A DNA stretch of 63,413 nt from NCBI GenBank assembly GCA_022842325.1, contig JALHPU010000025.1:1-63413 (forward strand), in the 5' to 3' direction. Position numbers and translations under genes: made by a program. Numbering within the stretch: position 1 is the first letter of the stretch; every line of letters starts with the position of its first letter. The notes under the pieces were generated by a model that was given only the letters and a program-made list of their open reading frames with translations, made no database searches and was not told where the DNA came from. Shown here one piece after another: positions 7,768 through 16,081 of this stretch. The stretch comes from Sulfuritalea sp. (lineage in GTDB: Bacteria > Pseudomonadota > Gammaproteobacteria > Burkholderiales > Rhodocyclaceae).

Positions 7768-8826
7768 TCAGCAACAGCCGCAATTATCCTCCGCCGTCGC
7801 CTGGCCGCCCACATTTGCGTCGAACGGCAGCGCCTTGCCGCAACCCTCGAACAGGCCGTAGTGGCGCGAGAAGTCGCCGATGAAATCGAAGTGCGGCGCC
7901 AGCCGGCTTTCCTTGAGCATGCGGAATGTGTTGCCGCAGACCGGGAACACGCGCCCGGTTTCGATGCGATGGTGCTTGTCGAGGACGAAGGCCTGCGCGT
8001 GCTGCGGGATGCTGCCGCGATAGACCACGGCCTGGCCGTAATCCTCGCAGTCGGATTCCAGTCCGTCGAGCTTGAACAGGCGGTAGGTGGCGGAATGGAA
8101 GTTCACGCCGCCGGTGCGCGGCGCCAGTTCCGGGTCGGTGACCAGCAGCGGCCGGTCTTCCACCAGGCGCGGGTCGCGGAAGCCGGCCTGCCGTGCCAGG
8201 CCAAGGAAATCGTTCCAGTACAGCGCGCCGCCCAGGCATTCGCCGTAGAGCACCGGATCGTTCTTCACCGCTTCCGGCACGCGCCGGTCGGCATACACGT
8301 CGGAGAAGTAGAACTCGCCGCCGGGCTTGAGCAGACGCTGCACGCCGCGCAGCACGGCTTCCTTGTCGGGCGAAAGATTCACCACGCAGTTGGAGACGAT
8401 GACATCGAAGCTGCCCGGCGCCAGGTCCAGCTCGTCGAGGCGCTCGATGTAGCCGTGCAGGAAGCGCACGTTGTCGCGTTCATAGCCGAAGGCGACGCGA
8501 TGATGCTCGCGATGGCGCTGCGCCACGGCCAGCTGCTCGTCGGTCATGTCCACGCCGACCACCTCGCCCTGAGGTCCGGCGAGCTGCGCCAGCGCATACA
8601 CGTCGCGTCCGGAACCGCTGCCGAGGTCGAGCACGCGGTAGCCGGCCAGCAGCGGCGGCGCCACCAGGCCGCAGCCGTAGTAGCGTTCCAGCACCTCGGG
8701 GTGGATGCGCGCCAGCAGTGGCTTGAGCCAGCCCGGCACGCTCGAGGCGTCGCAGCAGGCGCTGGTCTTGAGGTCGGCGGTGCCGGAAAGCTGCTTGCCG
8801 TAGTAGTCCTTCACGAGCTCGTGCAT
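7768..8826 (-). CDS. arsM: Arsenosugar-type arsenite methyltransferase (ArsM-like)
   Basis: From the ATG at 8826 the protein has 352 residues. The SAM motif is VLDLGSGSGRDVYALAQLAG. Cysteines expected for arsenite binding are present: the TSACCDASS pair near residue 22, SNCVVNLSPDKEAVL near 150 and GECLGGALYW near 200. The C terminus ends EDNCGCC. ArsM transfers methyl groups to trivalent arsenic in the cytoplasm. The longer C-terminal part is that of the version paired with ArsS. The first 16 bases overlap the end of arsS, so they are co-translated. An upstream in-frame Met at 8868 is rejected because the extra residues are not conserved. Confidence 0.9.
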   Translation of the reverse strand: MHELVKDYYGKQLSGTADLKTSACCDASSVPGWLKPLLARIHPEVLERYYGCGLVAPPLLAGYRVLDLGSGSGRDVYALAQLAGPQGEVVGVDMTDEQLAVAQRHREHHRVAFGYERDNVRFLHGYIERLDELDLAPGSFDVIVSNCVVNLSPDKEAVLRGVQRLLKPGGEFYFSDVYADRRVPEAVKNDPVLYGECLGGALYWNDFLGLARQAGFRDPRLVEDRPLLVTDPELAPRTGGVNFHSATYRLFKLDGLESDCEDYGQAVVYRGSIPQHAQAFVLDKHHRIETGRVFPVCGNTFRMLKESRLAPHFDFIGDFSRHYGLFEGCGKALPFDANVGGQATAEDNCGCC

Positions 8827-9806
8827 GTTTCCTCCTGGGGCGAATGTGGGTCGAGCGCGCCGCCGCAACTGCTGCCCTGGCCAGCGGTGCAGCCGTAGCA
8901 GTGGTCGGCGACGCGGATCGGCGTGTTGTTCAAATCGTGGTCGAGCAAGTCGGCGACGTGCATGGCTTTCTGGCTGTCGCCCAGTGGCATGCCCAGCATC
9001 TGGTTGAAGTCGCAGTCATGGACCTGACCCTGCCAGCTGACCGAGATCATGGTCTTGCACATGACGCCGGCCAGGTTCTCGGCGCGATGCGCGCCTTTGA
9101 GCAGGCCCATGTAGCCATCGAATTGTTTGCGCGAGACGAGCTGGCTGCCGAAGCGCTGGATCGGCATGTTGGCCAGGGTGAACAGGCGATTGAAGACGAT
9201 GCCATAGCGGATCGCCAGTTGTTCCTTGTAGGCCGCCTCCAGCGGTTCCTGCGCCGGCGGCAGGGTCGCGCCGACGGGGTTGTAGACCAGATTCAGGATC
9301 CGGCCGCTGCCGGGCAGGCCGTAGCCCAGCGCATTGAGCTGGCGCAGGCCAGCCAGGCTGGCTTCGAAGACGCCGTCGCCACGCTGGCGGTCGACGTTCT
9401 CTTCGAGGTAGCAGGGCAGTGAGGCGACGATTTCGACGCCGTTGGCGGCGAGGAAATCGGCCAGGTCTTGATGGCCGGATTCATTGAGTATGGTCAGGTT
9501 GCAGCGGTCGATGACGTGCAGCCCCTGGGCGCGGGCGGCCTGCACCAGGCGGCGGAAATGCGGATTGAGTTCCGGTGCGCCGCCGGTCAGGTCGAGCGTA
9601 ATGACTCCCTGGCGGCGCGCGAACTGCAGCATCGATTCCATGGTCTCCCAGGTCATTTCCTCGGTGCGCTTCGGGCTGGCCGCGACATGACAGTGAAAAC
9701 AGGACTGGTTGCAGCGATAGCCGAGATTGGCTTGCAGGGTTTCCAGGCGGCTGCGGCGCAAGGCCGGGAAATCGGTCTTCTGCAGCAGGGGGTAGGTGTC
9801 GCGCAT
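8811..9806 (-). CDS. arsS: Arsenosugar biosynthesis radical SAM protein ArsS
   Basis: The start at 9806 gives 331 residues. The radical-SAM cluster motif is CNQSCFHC (CxxxCxxC) near residue 32, followed by LDLTGGAPELNP. The C-terminal DUF3641 region has the conserved ADHCYGCTAGQGSSCGG. Homologues couple a deoxyadenosyl group to dimethylarsenic made by ArsM, giving arsenosugars. Members of this family are sometimes selenoproteins; here every conserved position is cysteine and no in-frame TGA is found. It heads the arsS-arsM-HAD-small gene-selD run and is preceded by an ECF-like promoter motif. A paralogue, roughly two-thirds identical by eye, is at 15048-16058. Confidence 0.92.
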   Translation of the reverse strand: MRDTYPLLQKTDFPALRRSRLETLQANLGYRCNQSCFHCHVAASPKRTEEMTWETMESMLQFARRQGVITLDLTGGAPELNPHFRRLVQAARAQGLHVIDRCNLTILNESGHQDLADFLAANGVEIVASLPCYLEENVDRQRGDGVFEASLAGLRQLNALGYGLPGSGRILNLVYNPVGATLPPAQEPLEAAYKEQLAIRYGIVFNRLFTLANMPIQRFGSQLVSRKQFDGYMGLLKGAHRAENLAGVMCKTMISVSWQGQVHDCDFNQMLGMPLGDSQKAMHVADLLDHDLNNTPIRVADHCYGCTAGQGSSCGGALDPHSPQEETCTSS

Positions 9807-9840
9807 GGGTGGGCTCCGGGGGCATGATTGATCTTGTTTG

Positions 9841-9873
9841 TGCTTGGTCGCGCTGCGCGTCGAATTCTTACAG
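9841..9873 (-). promoter_or_regulatory. Candidate ECF-type promoter upstream of arsS
   Basis: Minus strand: CTGTAAGAATTCG begins at 9873 and CGACCAAGCA covers 9850-9841, so the second block starts 23 bases after the first. The same two blocks with the same spacing precede msrB and the second arsS. The -10-like block lies about 35 bases from the arsS start. Confidence 0.65.
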
Positions 9874-9915
9874 ATTCCCGGAAATCGACTCTTCACGCCA
9901 CTTCGAGGCTGGCTG

Positions 9916-10890
9916 TCAGCGTGGTTTGGACGCTTCGCCGGCGCGAAATACCTCGGTCGCCGGATTGAAGGCATACCAGGCGAACCAGTAACCGACTACG
10001 GCCGCCAGTTGCTGCCCGTCGCTGCCGTGGGCGGTGGCGCGTTTGGCATTGCGCTCGTAGCGGATCGTCAGGGCCTGGTCGCCGATGCGGTCGACGAACT
10101 CGCCCGAGGTCTTGCCCAGTTCGACGAAGGGATAGGCCTTGCTCCGCCCGGCGAGCTTGATGCCGAGCACGCGTTCCTTGGGATGGAAACCGGCGGCGCG
10201 AAACTGCACCGGGAACATCAGTTCCTCGGTCTGTGCGTAGCCGTCGTAGGGATCGCGCCGGTAGGGGCGCACGGTGCCGGTGTTGGTCGATAGCACCTGC
10301 GTCGCCGGCTGCGCCTTGCGCCAGTCGGCCCAGCTGGTGTGGGTCAGCGGCAGCATGGTCAGGCGCTTTCCCTTGAGCGGTCCGCTGATCGCCTGGCCGA
10401 GCAGTTGCGACCACAGGGAGTTCGTTTGCCGGTCGTAGAGCAGCACGTCGCTGTTGTAGAGCAGGCCGGAGACGCCGAAGCTCAGCTCGCGGCCATCGAT
10501 GCGCGCATCGAAGGCGACGCCGGTGCCGCACAGCGGACAAAAGGTGATGACCACCGGATCCTTGCCGATGCGGTCATTCACCACTTCATGCCAGTTGAGG
10601 ATGGGCAGCGGATAGGCGCGCGCCGTCTTGCCCCTGACCAGGCCCAGCACCTGGTCGTCGTTGCGCAGGAAGGCCGCGAAGCCGGCCATGACGAAATCGG
10701 GTTTGTCGATCGAGGGAATGCCGTCCTTGTCCGGCCCGCCGAAGTTGATCTGCAGCACCGGGATCAGCGAGTCCTTCAGGTCGAAGCCGTTCATCTCCTG
10801 CGCCGCCAGCGGCCCGGCGCAGGCCGCGGCTGCGAGCGCGAGGCAGCGTAGCGAGCGGCCCAGCGGCGCGACAAGCCATGCCTGCGGCAT
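9916..10890 (-). CDS. DUF3179 domain-containing exported protein
   Basis: From the ATG at 10890 the protein has 324 residues. The N terminus (RSLRCLALAAAACAGPLAAQE) is a probable Sec signal peptide. FCPLCGTGVAFDARI with two cysteines, SGLLYNSDVLLYDR and SLWSQLLGQAISGPLKG are hallmarks of DUF3179, whose biochemical role is unknown. The gene starts 11 bases after msrA and is the third gene of the msrB-msrA run. A periplasmic location beside two exported Met-sulfoxide reductases suggests a part in repairing or sensing envelope oxidation; this is inference. Confidence 0.85.
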   Translation of the reverse strand: MPQAWLVAPLGRSLRCLALAAAACAGPLAAQEMNGFDLKDSLIPVLQINFGGPDKDGIPSIDKPDFVMAGFAAFLRNDDQVLGLVRGKTARAYPLPILNWHEVVNDRIGKDPVVITFCPLCGTGVAFDARIDGRELSFGVSGLLYNSDVLLYDRQTNSLWSQLLGQAISGPLKGKRLTMLPLTHTSWADWRKAQPATQVLSTNTGTVRPYRRDPYDGYAQTEELMFPVQFRAAGFHPKERVLGIKLAGRSKAYPFVELGKTSGEFVDRIGDQALTIRYERNAKRATAHGSDGQQLAAVVGYWFAWYAFNPATEVFRAGEASKPR

Positions 10891-10901
10891 CCCCGGATCG
10901 C

Positions 10902-11522
10902 CTACTTGCCGCCCCAGATCTCTTCGACCCGCGCGTCGCGGCCGCAGGACTTGCGGTAATAGTTGTAGCGCAGCGGGTTCTTCTTGTAATAGTCCTGGTG
11001 GTAGGTTTCGGCCAGCCAGAAGGTCGAGGCGGGGGCCAGTTCGGTGTGGATGGTCTTGAACTTTCCGCTCTTCAGCAGCGCGTCGCGGCTGGCTTCGGCG
11101 GTCTTGCGCTCGGCCTCGTTCTGCCAGTAGATGCCGCTGCGGTACTGGGTGCCGGCGTCGCAGAACTGCCGGTCCTTGACCGTCGGGTCGATGTGGCGCC
11201 AGAAATAATCGACCAGCTGCGGATAGGTGACTTTCAACGGATCGTAGATGACGCGCACGGCTTCGGTGTGGCCGGTGCCGCCCGCGCTGACCTGCTCGTA
11301 GCTCGGATTGGGCGTCTTGCCGGCGGTGTAGCCGGACTCCACTTCGATCACGCCGGGCAGCTTCTCGAAATCCTTTTCGATGCACCAGAAACAGCCGCCG
11401 GCGAAGATCGCCGTGGCGCGGCCCGGCGTCGCGGCGGGCACCGGAGGTGTTGCGGCGTGAGCCACTGTCGCCAGCACGAAGCTGGCGAGGGCGATGGTGC
11501 GCCTGAGCAATTGGGCGCTCAT
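10902..11522 (-). CDS. msrA: Peptide methionine (S)-S-oxide reductase, exported
   Basis: A 206-residue protein starting at 11522, overlapping the msrB stop by four bases. The N-terminal 25 residues (RRTIALASFVLATVAHA) form a signal peptide, so it is probably periplasmic. AGGCFWCIEKDFEKLPGV holds the catalytic GCFW cysteine. Conserved YPQLVDYFWRHIDPT and QYRSGIY follow. MsrA reduces the S epimer of Met sulfoxide. The run msrB-msrA-DUF3179 is preceded by the ECF-like motif, which fits an oxidative-stress regulon. Confidence 0.95.
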   Translation of the reverse strand: MSAQLLRRTIALASFVLATVAHAATPPVPAATPGRATAIFAGGCFWCIEKDFEKLPGVIEVESGYTAGKTPNPSYEQVSAGGTGHTEAVRVIYDPLKVTYPQLVDYFWRHIDPTVKDRQFCDAGTQYRSGIYWQNEAERKTAEASRDALLKSGKFKTIHTELAPASTFWLAETYHQDYYKKNPLRYNYYRKSCGRDARVEEIWGGK

Positions 11523-12019
11523 GTCCGCAGCGCCGGCAACGGCGCACCCTTGACGATGAAGGCCAGCGCCACGCCGTTGTTGCAATAGCGCTTGCCGGTG
11601 GGCTTGGGGCCGTCGTTGAAGACATGGCCCTGGTGCCCGCCGCAGCGCGAGCAGTGGTACTCGGTGCGCGGGTAGATCAGCTTGAAGTCGGTCGAGGTGC
11701 CGACCGCATCGGGCAGCGGCTGCCAGAAGCTGGGCCAGCCGGTGCCGCTTTCGTATTTCTGCGCGGTGTCGAACAGCGGCAGGTTGCAGGCGGCACAGAC
11801 GAAGGTGCCGGGACGCTTTTCGGCATTCAGCGCACTGCTGCCGGCCGGTTCGGTGCCGTCCTCGAACAGCACCCGGTAGGCATCGGGCGCCAGCAGTTTT
11901 TTCCACTCGGCCTTCGGCTTGGTCAGCGGGAAGGCGCTGGCGGCGCCGGCAGTGCCCCAGGGCAGCGCGGTTGCGGCAACCAGGCCGGAAATCCGGAAAA
12001 TCCAGTGGCGGCGGTTCAT
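11519..12019 (-). CDS. msrB: Peptide methionine (R)-S-oxide reductase, exported
   Basis: The ATG at 12019 (MNRRHWIFRISGLVAATALP) gives a 166-residue protein; the RR and hydrophobic stretch suggest a Tat or Sec signal peptide. Structural zinc is held by two CxxC pairs (CAAC and CSRC). SGTGWPSFW and the catalytic RYCNNG are present, although the usual motif is RYCxNS. It reduces the R epimer of Met sulfoxide. The gene is the first of the run msrB-msrA-DUF3179 and its upstream bases carry the ECF-like motif. A longer frame from 12139 adds non-conserved residues and is rejected. Confidence 0.93.
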   Translation of the reverse strand: MNRRHWIFRISGLVAATALPWGTAGAASAFPLTKPKAEWKKLLAPDAYRVLFEDGTEPAGSSALNAEKRPGTFVCAACNLPLFDTAQKYESGTGWPSFWQPLPDAVGTSTDFKLIYPRTEYHCSRCGGHQGHVFNDGPKPTGKRYCNNGVALAFIVKGAPLPALRT

Positions 12020-12075
12020 GTTGTTCTCCTGTGGTCGGGGCGTCGTTGGGGGGACGCCTGGCTTGATCGTTGTGC

Positions 12076-12108
12076 TGCTTGGTCGTGCCGGCTCGCGATT
12101 CCTTACAG
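12076..12108 (-). promoter_or_regulatory. Candidate ECF-type promoter upstream of msrB
   Basis: Minus strand: CTGTAAGGAATCG starts at 12108 and CGACCAAGCA covers 12085-12076. Both blocks match the arsS promoter, with identical spacing. It lies in the divergent region between msrB and the ECF sigma gene. Confidence 0.65.
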
Positions 12109-12177
12109 CAGCAGGACGTTTGCCTATCTTAGTCATCATGGTTCAAAATGCGTTCCCTCCGATCGACATGCGAGACC

Positions 12178-12756
12178 ATGGACCTCGACCGCCAAAGCGA
12201 GCTGAATGCCCTGCGCCCGGACCTGCTGCGCTTTGCCCGCCTGCAATTGCGCGACGCGGGCGCGGCGGAGGACGCGGTGCAGGAAACCCTGCTGGCGGCA
12301 CTGACCGGCAGCCATCGCTTCGAAAACCGTTCATCCTACAAGACCTGGCTGATTTCGATCCTGCGCAACAAGATCATCGACAGCCTGCGCAGCCGCAGCC
12401 GGGAAATTCCCGCCAGTTCGCTGGCCGACGACGAGAGCGGCGACGACGTGCTCGCCGATACGCTGTTCGACCGCCGCGGGCATTGGCAGGACTCGGCCCG
12501 GCCGGCGCGCTGGGCCGATCCCGAGGCATCGTTCGAGCAGCAGCAGTTCTGGAAGGTGTTCGAGGCCTGCCTCGACCATCTGCCGGCGAAGACCGCGCGG
12601 GTGTTCATGATGCGCGAATTCCTCGGCTTCGAGACCGATGAAATCTGTAAGGAAGCCGGCATCAGTTCGTCCAATTGCTGGGTGGTGCTGCACCGCGCGC
12701 GACTGGCGCTGCGCACCTGTCTCGAGACCAACTGGTTCGCCGGAGCGGGAGCGTGA
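12178..12756 (+). CDS. ECF-type RNA polymerase sigma factor
   Basis: The ATG at 12178 gives 192 residues (MDLDRQSELNALRPDLLRFA). Region 2 is clear (AEDAVQETLLAALTG; YKTWLISILRNKIIDSLR) and region 4 ends with the NCWVVLHRARLALR helix. This is the length and shape of group IV sigma factors that pair with small zinc-binding anti-sigma factors. The anti-sigma gene follows one base after the stop codon. Its likely regulon is suggested by the promoter motif shared by arsS, msrB and the second arsS. An upstream Met at 12148 gives a non-conserved tail and is not used. Confidence 0.92.
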   Translation: MDLDRQSELNALRPDLLRFARLQLRDAGAAEDAVQETLLAALTGSHRFENRSSYKTWLISILRNKIIDSLRSRSREIPASSLADDESGDDVLADTLFDRRGHWQDSARPARWADPEASFEQQQFWKVFEACLDHLPAKTARVFMMREFLGFETDEICKEAGISSSNCWVVLHRARLALRTCLETNWFAGAGA

Positions 12757-12757
12757 G

Positions 12758-12940
12758 ATGTTGAGCTGCAGGCAGGCGACCGAACTGATGTCGCAGGAAC
12801 AGGACCGTGTGCTGAGCCTGGGTGAGCGCCTGGGTCTGCGCCTGCACGTCTGGATCTGCACCGGCTGCAACAATTACCGTCGCCAGATGAGCGTGCTGCG
12901 TGCGGCCTGTCGCCGCTTCGGCAGCGGCGGTACGCCATGA
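12758..12940 (+). CDS. Zinc-finger anti-sigma factor
   Basis: A 60-residue soluble protein (MLSCRQATELMSQEQDRVL). The motif HVWICTGC (HxxxCxxC) with an upstream cysteine matches the zinc-binding anti-sigma (ZAS) fold. Such proteins hold the ECF factor inactive until the zinc site is oxidised or displaced. There is no transmembrane helix, so a cytoplasmic redox or metal signal is likely. It lies directly after the sigma gene and overlaps the next gene by four bases. Confidence 0.88.
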   Translation: MLSCRQATELMSQEQDRVLSLGERLGLRLHVWICTGCNNYRRQMSVLRAACRRFGSGGTP

Positions 12941-13167
12941 GCGCGACCGCCGCAAACGGCATTCCGACCGGAGCCTGCGCGCAGTGCGGCGCGCCCTTCC
13001 GCTGCGGCATGGAAGCCGGCGACGCCGAATGCTGGTGCGCCAGCCTGCCGCCGCTGCTGCCGGTGCCAGCCGTGTCGACGGGAGATGCGGCGGCGGCCAG
13101 CTGCCTTTGTCCGGCCTGCCTGCAGGCGCGGCTCGACCTGGCACAGAAGGATCTGGCGCGCACATGA
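12937..13167 (+). CDS. Cysteine-rich CWC family protein
   Basis: A 76-residue protein with two Cys clusters: CAQCGAPFRC near residues 14-23 followed by CWC near 33, and CLCPAC near 56. These match the Cys_rich_CWC family of unknown function, probably metal-binding. The ATG overlaps the TGA of the anti-sigma gene and its own TGA overlaps the start of the cyclase gene. Its place between a ZAS anti-sigma factor and a sensor hints at redox or metal signalling. Confidence 0.85.
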   Translation: MSATAANGIPTGACAQCGAPFRCGMEAGDAECWCASLPPLLPVPAVSTGDAAAASCLCPACLQARLDLAQKDLART

Positions 13168-15020
13168 GGCTGCTCGACAGGATCCTGATGGTGTCCGCCA
13201 TCGTCCTGACGGTGCTGGTCATAGTGCTGACCGTGCTGTCCCTGCTGAGCTTTCGCCATTTCTCGATCTATACCGCGGAACGCCATGTGCGCTCGGTGGC
13301 CGAAACCGTCAAGGTCGGCCTGACCGAGAGCATGATCAACGGCACCATCAACAAGCGCCAGCAGTTCCTCGCGCGGCTGGCCGACGTGCCCGGGGTGCAT
13401 CAGGTGCGGGTGGCACGCGGTCCGGCGGTGATCAGCCAGTTCGGGCCGGGACTGGCCAGCGAAGGTGGCGCGCAGGAAGACGTCAAGAAGGTATTGGCCA
13501 CCGGCAAGGAAATGTTCGAGCTGATCGAGGTCAATGGCGAACTGATGTTTCATGCGGTGATTCCCTATGTCGCCAGCGACCAGGGCCTGCCCAACTGCCT
13601 GCAATGCCACACGGTACGCGCCGGCACGGTGCTGGGCGCGGTGACGGTGGATATTTCGTTTGCCGAAGTGCGGCGCCAGGGCATCATCGCCGTGATCCTG
13701 ATCAGCCTGGCCGTGGTGCTTGCGGCCCTGGTCGCGCTGGCGCTGCTGCGGCGCATGATGAAGCCCCTGTCGGAGACCGCGCACGCCGTGCAGGAAGTGA
13801 CGTCGCAGGCGGTGGGCGGCAATTTTGCCGGCCGCGTGCTGCAGCGCAGTGGCGACGAGGTGGGCGAGATTGCGCTGAACATCAACCGGCTCATGGAATT
13901 CCTCGAAACCGAAATCAGCACCATCCGCACCCGGGTCGGCCAGCTGATGGGCCATCGCGCAAGCGAAGGCGGCAACCAGCTGCTGCACACCACCGAGCTG
14001 GTGGAAAGCCTGGTCGAGGCCTCGCAGTTCAAGCAGGCCATCGAGGAGGACCAGACCAAGCTGGAAATCTATCAGCGGCTGGCGGACATGCTGAGGGTCA
14101 AATACGATTTCAAGCGCTTTTCGATCTATGAGGTCGCCGCGAGCAAGAATCGCATGACGGCGATGTCGATCGACGGCGAGCCCGCCGCCACCTGCCGCTA
14201 TTGCGATCCGCAGGTGATGATCGATGCCAATTCCTGCCGCGCCCGCCGCACCGGGCACGAGGTGAATGCGGTGGGTTTTCCGGGGCTGTGCACCATGTTC
14301 CGCCCTGCCGCGGCAGGCGACACCCACATCTGCCTGCCGGTCAACCAGTCGGGCTCGGCCGGCTGCGTGGTGCAGATCGTCGCCAGCGCCGAGGAAGCCG
14401 AACTGGCGAGCCTGATGATTCCCTTCGTCAGCGTCTACCTGCGCGAAGCCGGGCCGGTGCTGGAGGCCAAGCGCCTGATGGAACACCTGCGCGAGAACGC
14501 CTTGCGCGATCCGATGACCGGGCTTTACAACCGGCGCTTCCTCGAGGATTACGTCGGCGCCCTGGTCAGCAGCAGCCAGCGGCGCAAGAGCCCGTTCGCG
14601 GTGCTGATGCTCGACCTGGATTTCTTCAAGCAGGTGAACGACACCCACGGCCACGAGGCCGGCGACAAGGTGATCAAGACCCTGGCCGACCTGCTGGTGC
14701 GCAACCTGCGCGGCTCGGACATGGCGGTGCGCTATGGTGGCGAGGAATTCCTGCTGGTGCTGACCGACACCGGCGCCGAGCCGGCGCTGAAGGCCGCCGA
14801 GAAGATCCGTGCCGAAGTCGAGGCGACCAAGATTCCGCTGCCCGGCGGCATCCTGCAGAAGACCATCTCGATCGGCGTCGCCGAGTTCCCGACCGATGCC
14901 GACACCTTCTGGCAGGTGGTCAAGTTCGCCGACGTGGCCTTGTACAAGGCCAAGTCGAGCGGACGCAACCGCGTGGTGCGCTTCCTCCCCGAAATGTGGG
15001 ACGCCGACGGGAGCTACTGA
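13164..15020 (+). CDS. Sensor diguanylate cyclase with a CxxCH (haem c) site
   Basis: A 618-residue protein. TM helix 1 spans about residues 7-29; a periplasmic domain follows, ending with NCLQCHTVRAGTVLGAV, where CLQCH is a c-type haem site near residue 147. TM helix 2 is near 174-194 and then a HAMP-like segment (MMKPLSETAHAVQEV). A central cytosolic region of about 230 residues contains the cysteines CRYCDP, and the C-terminal GGDEF domain carries GGEEF with normal DLDFFKQVNDTHGH. It probably makes c-di-GMP in response to a haem-linked signal. It is the fourth gene of the sigma operon (ATGA overlap). Confidence 0.92.
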   Translation: MRLLDRILMVSAIVLTVLVIVLTVLSLLSFRHFSIYTAERHVRSVAETVKVGLTESMINGTINKRQQFLARLADVPGVHQVRVARGPAVISQFGPGLASEGGAQEDVKKVLATGKEMFELIEVNGELMFHAVIPYVASDQGLPNCLQCHTVRAGTVLGAVTVDISFAEVRRQGIIAVILISLAVVLAALVALALLRRMMKPLSETAHAVQEVTSQAVGGNFAGRVLQRSGDEVGEIALNINRLMEFLETEISTIRTRVGQLMGHRASEGGNQLLHTTELVESLVEASQFKQAIEEDQTKLEIYQRLADMLRVKYDFKRFSIYEVAASKNRMTAMSIDGEPAATCRYCDPQVMIDANSCRARRTGHEVNAVGFPGLCTMFRPAAAGDTHICLPVNQSGSAGCVVQIVASAEEAELASLMIPFVSVYLREAGPVLEAKRLMEHLRENALRDPMTGLYNRRFLEDYVGALVSSSQRRKSPFAVLMLDLDFFKQVNDTHGHEAGDKVIKTLADLLVRNLRGSDMAVRYGGEEFLLVLTDTGAEPALKAAEKIRAEVEATKIPLPGGILQKTISIGVAEFPTDADTFWQVVKFADVALYKAKSSGRNRVVRFLPEMWDADGSY

Positions 15021-15047
15021 GCCGGGTGCAACGGCGGTCGCGGCGGC

Positions 15048-16058
15048 TCAGTTGGGTCCCTGGTTGCCGCAGCTCGGCGCCGCCGCGGTGTCGTGGCCCA
15101 GAGCACCGCCGCAGCTCGACCCCTGGCCGGCGGTGCAGCCGTAGCAATGATCGGCGACGCGAATCGGCAGTTCGTCGAGCGCGGCGCTGCTGGCCCGCGT
15201 GATGTGCAGGCGGCCGCCGCCGGCATCGGCCAGGGCCAGGCCGAGCTGCTGGTTGAAGTCGCAGTCGTAGAGATAGCCCTGCCAGTCGACGCTGATCAGG
15301 CTGCGGCACATCACCTGCGCCAGGTTGTCGTCGCGGTGCGCGGCGCGTAGCGTGTGCATGTAGGCATTGAACTGCCCCTGCGAAATCAGCATGCTGCCGA
15401 AGCGCTGGATCGGCATGTTGGCCAGCGAGAACAGTTCGTTGAAGACGATGCCGTAGTTCCCGCCGAGATGATTCTTGTAGGCCTCCTGCAAGGCGGCCTG
15501 CGGCGGCGGCAGGCTCGGCCCCTGCGGGTTGTACACCAGGTTCAGCGCGAGCCCGCTGCCGGCCTGGCCGTAGCCCAGCGCATTGAGCTGGCGCAGGCCG
15601 CGCAGGCTGGCTGCGAAGACGCCCTTGCCGCGCTGGCGGTCGACGTTTTCCTCGAGGTAGCAGGGCAGCGAGGCGACGATCTCGACCCGGTGGTCGGCCA
15701 GAAAACCGGCCATGTCCCCGAAACCCGGCTCTTCGAGGATGGTCAGGTTGCAGCGGTCGATCACGCGCAGGCCGCGCGCGCGGGCCGCGACCACCAGGCG
15801 GCGGAATTCCGGATTCAATTCCGGCGCGCCGCCGGTGAGGTCGAGGGTCCCGATCCCGGGGCTGGCGGCGACGAAGTCAAGCACGGCAGCTATGGTTTCC
15901 GCCGTCATCACCTCGGTGCGCTTCGGTCCGGCATTGACGTGGCAGTGCAGGCAGCTCTGGTTGCAGCGGTAGCCGAGGTTGAGCTGCAGGGTCTCGACGG
16001 CGTGCCGCTTCAAGGCCGGAAAGTCGGTATGGATCAGCAGGGGCAGGGTGGCATGCAT
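15048..16058 (-). CDS. ArsS-family radical SAM protein, second copy
   Basis: From the ATG at 16058, 336 residues: CNQSCLHC cluster motif near residue 32, LDLTGGAPELNPEFRRL, SLPCYLEENVDRQRG and the C-terminal ADHCYGCTAGQGSSCGG. It is highly similar to the arsS at 8811 and differs mainly in the C-terminal tail. No methyltransferase gene follows it; it stands alone and converges on the sigma operon. Its promoter carries the same motif as arsS and msrB. Whether it makes a different arsenosugar precursor or acts on another substrate cannot be told. A longer start at 16193 is rejected. Confidence 0.88.
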   Translation of the reverse strand: MHATLPLLIHTDFPALKRHAVETLQLNLGYRCNQSCLHCHVNAGPKRTEVMTAETIAAVLDFVAASPGIGTLDLTGGAPELNPEFRRLVVAARARGLRVIDRCNLTILEEPGFGDMAGFLADHRVEIVASLPCYLEENVDRQRGKGVFAASLRGLRQLNALGYGQAGSGLALNLVYNPQGPSLPPPQAALQEAYKNHLGGNYGIVFNELFSLANMPIQRFGSMLISQGQFNAYMHTLRAAHRDDNLAQVMCRSLISVDWQGYLYDCDFNQQLGLALADAGGGRLHITRASSAALDELPIRVADHCYGCTAGQGSSCGGALGHDTAAAPSCGNQGPN

Positions 16059-16081
16059 CGGGTGTCTCCGGAGGGGTTCCG

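Noticed and set aside
9916..11625. Long minus-strand frame joining DUF3179 to upstream sequence
   Set aside because: The upstream part is a shifted-frame shadow of msrA and msrB; the signal peptide at 10890 marks the real start.
12645..12677. Fourth candidate ECF motif (CTGTAAGGAAGC then CGTCCAA) inside the sigma gene
   Set aside because: Spacing fits, but the bases encode the conserved EICKEAGISSSN segment, so the match is probably due to protein conservation.
8811..16058. Possible selenocysteine (in-frame TGA) in the two ArsS proteins
   Set aside because: Both frames read through to normal stops and all conserved positions are cysteine.
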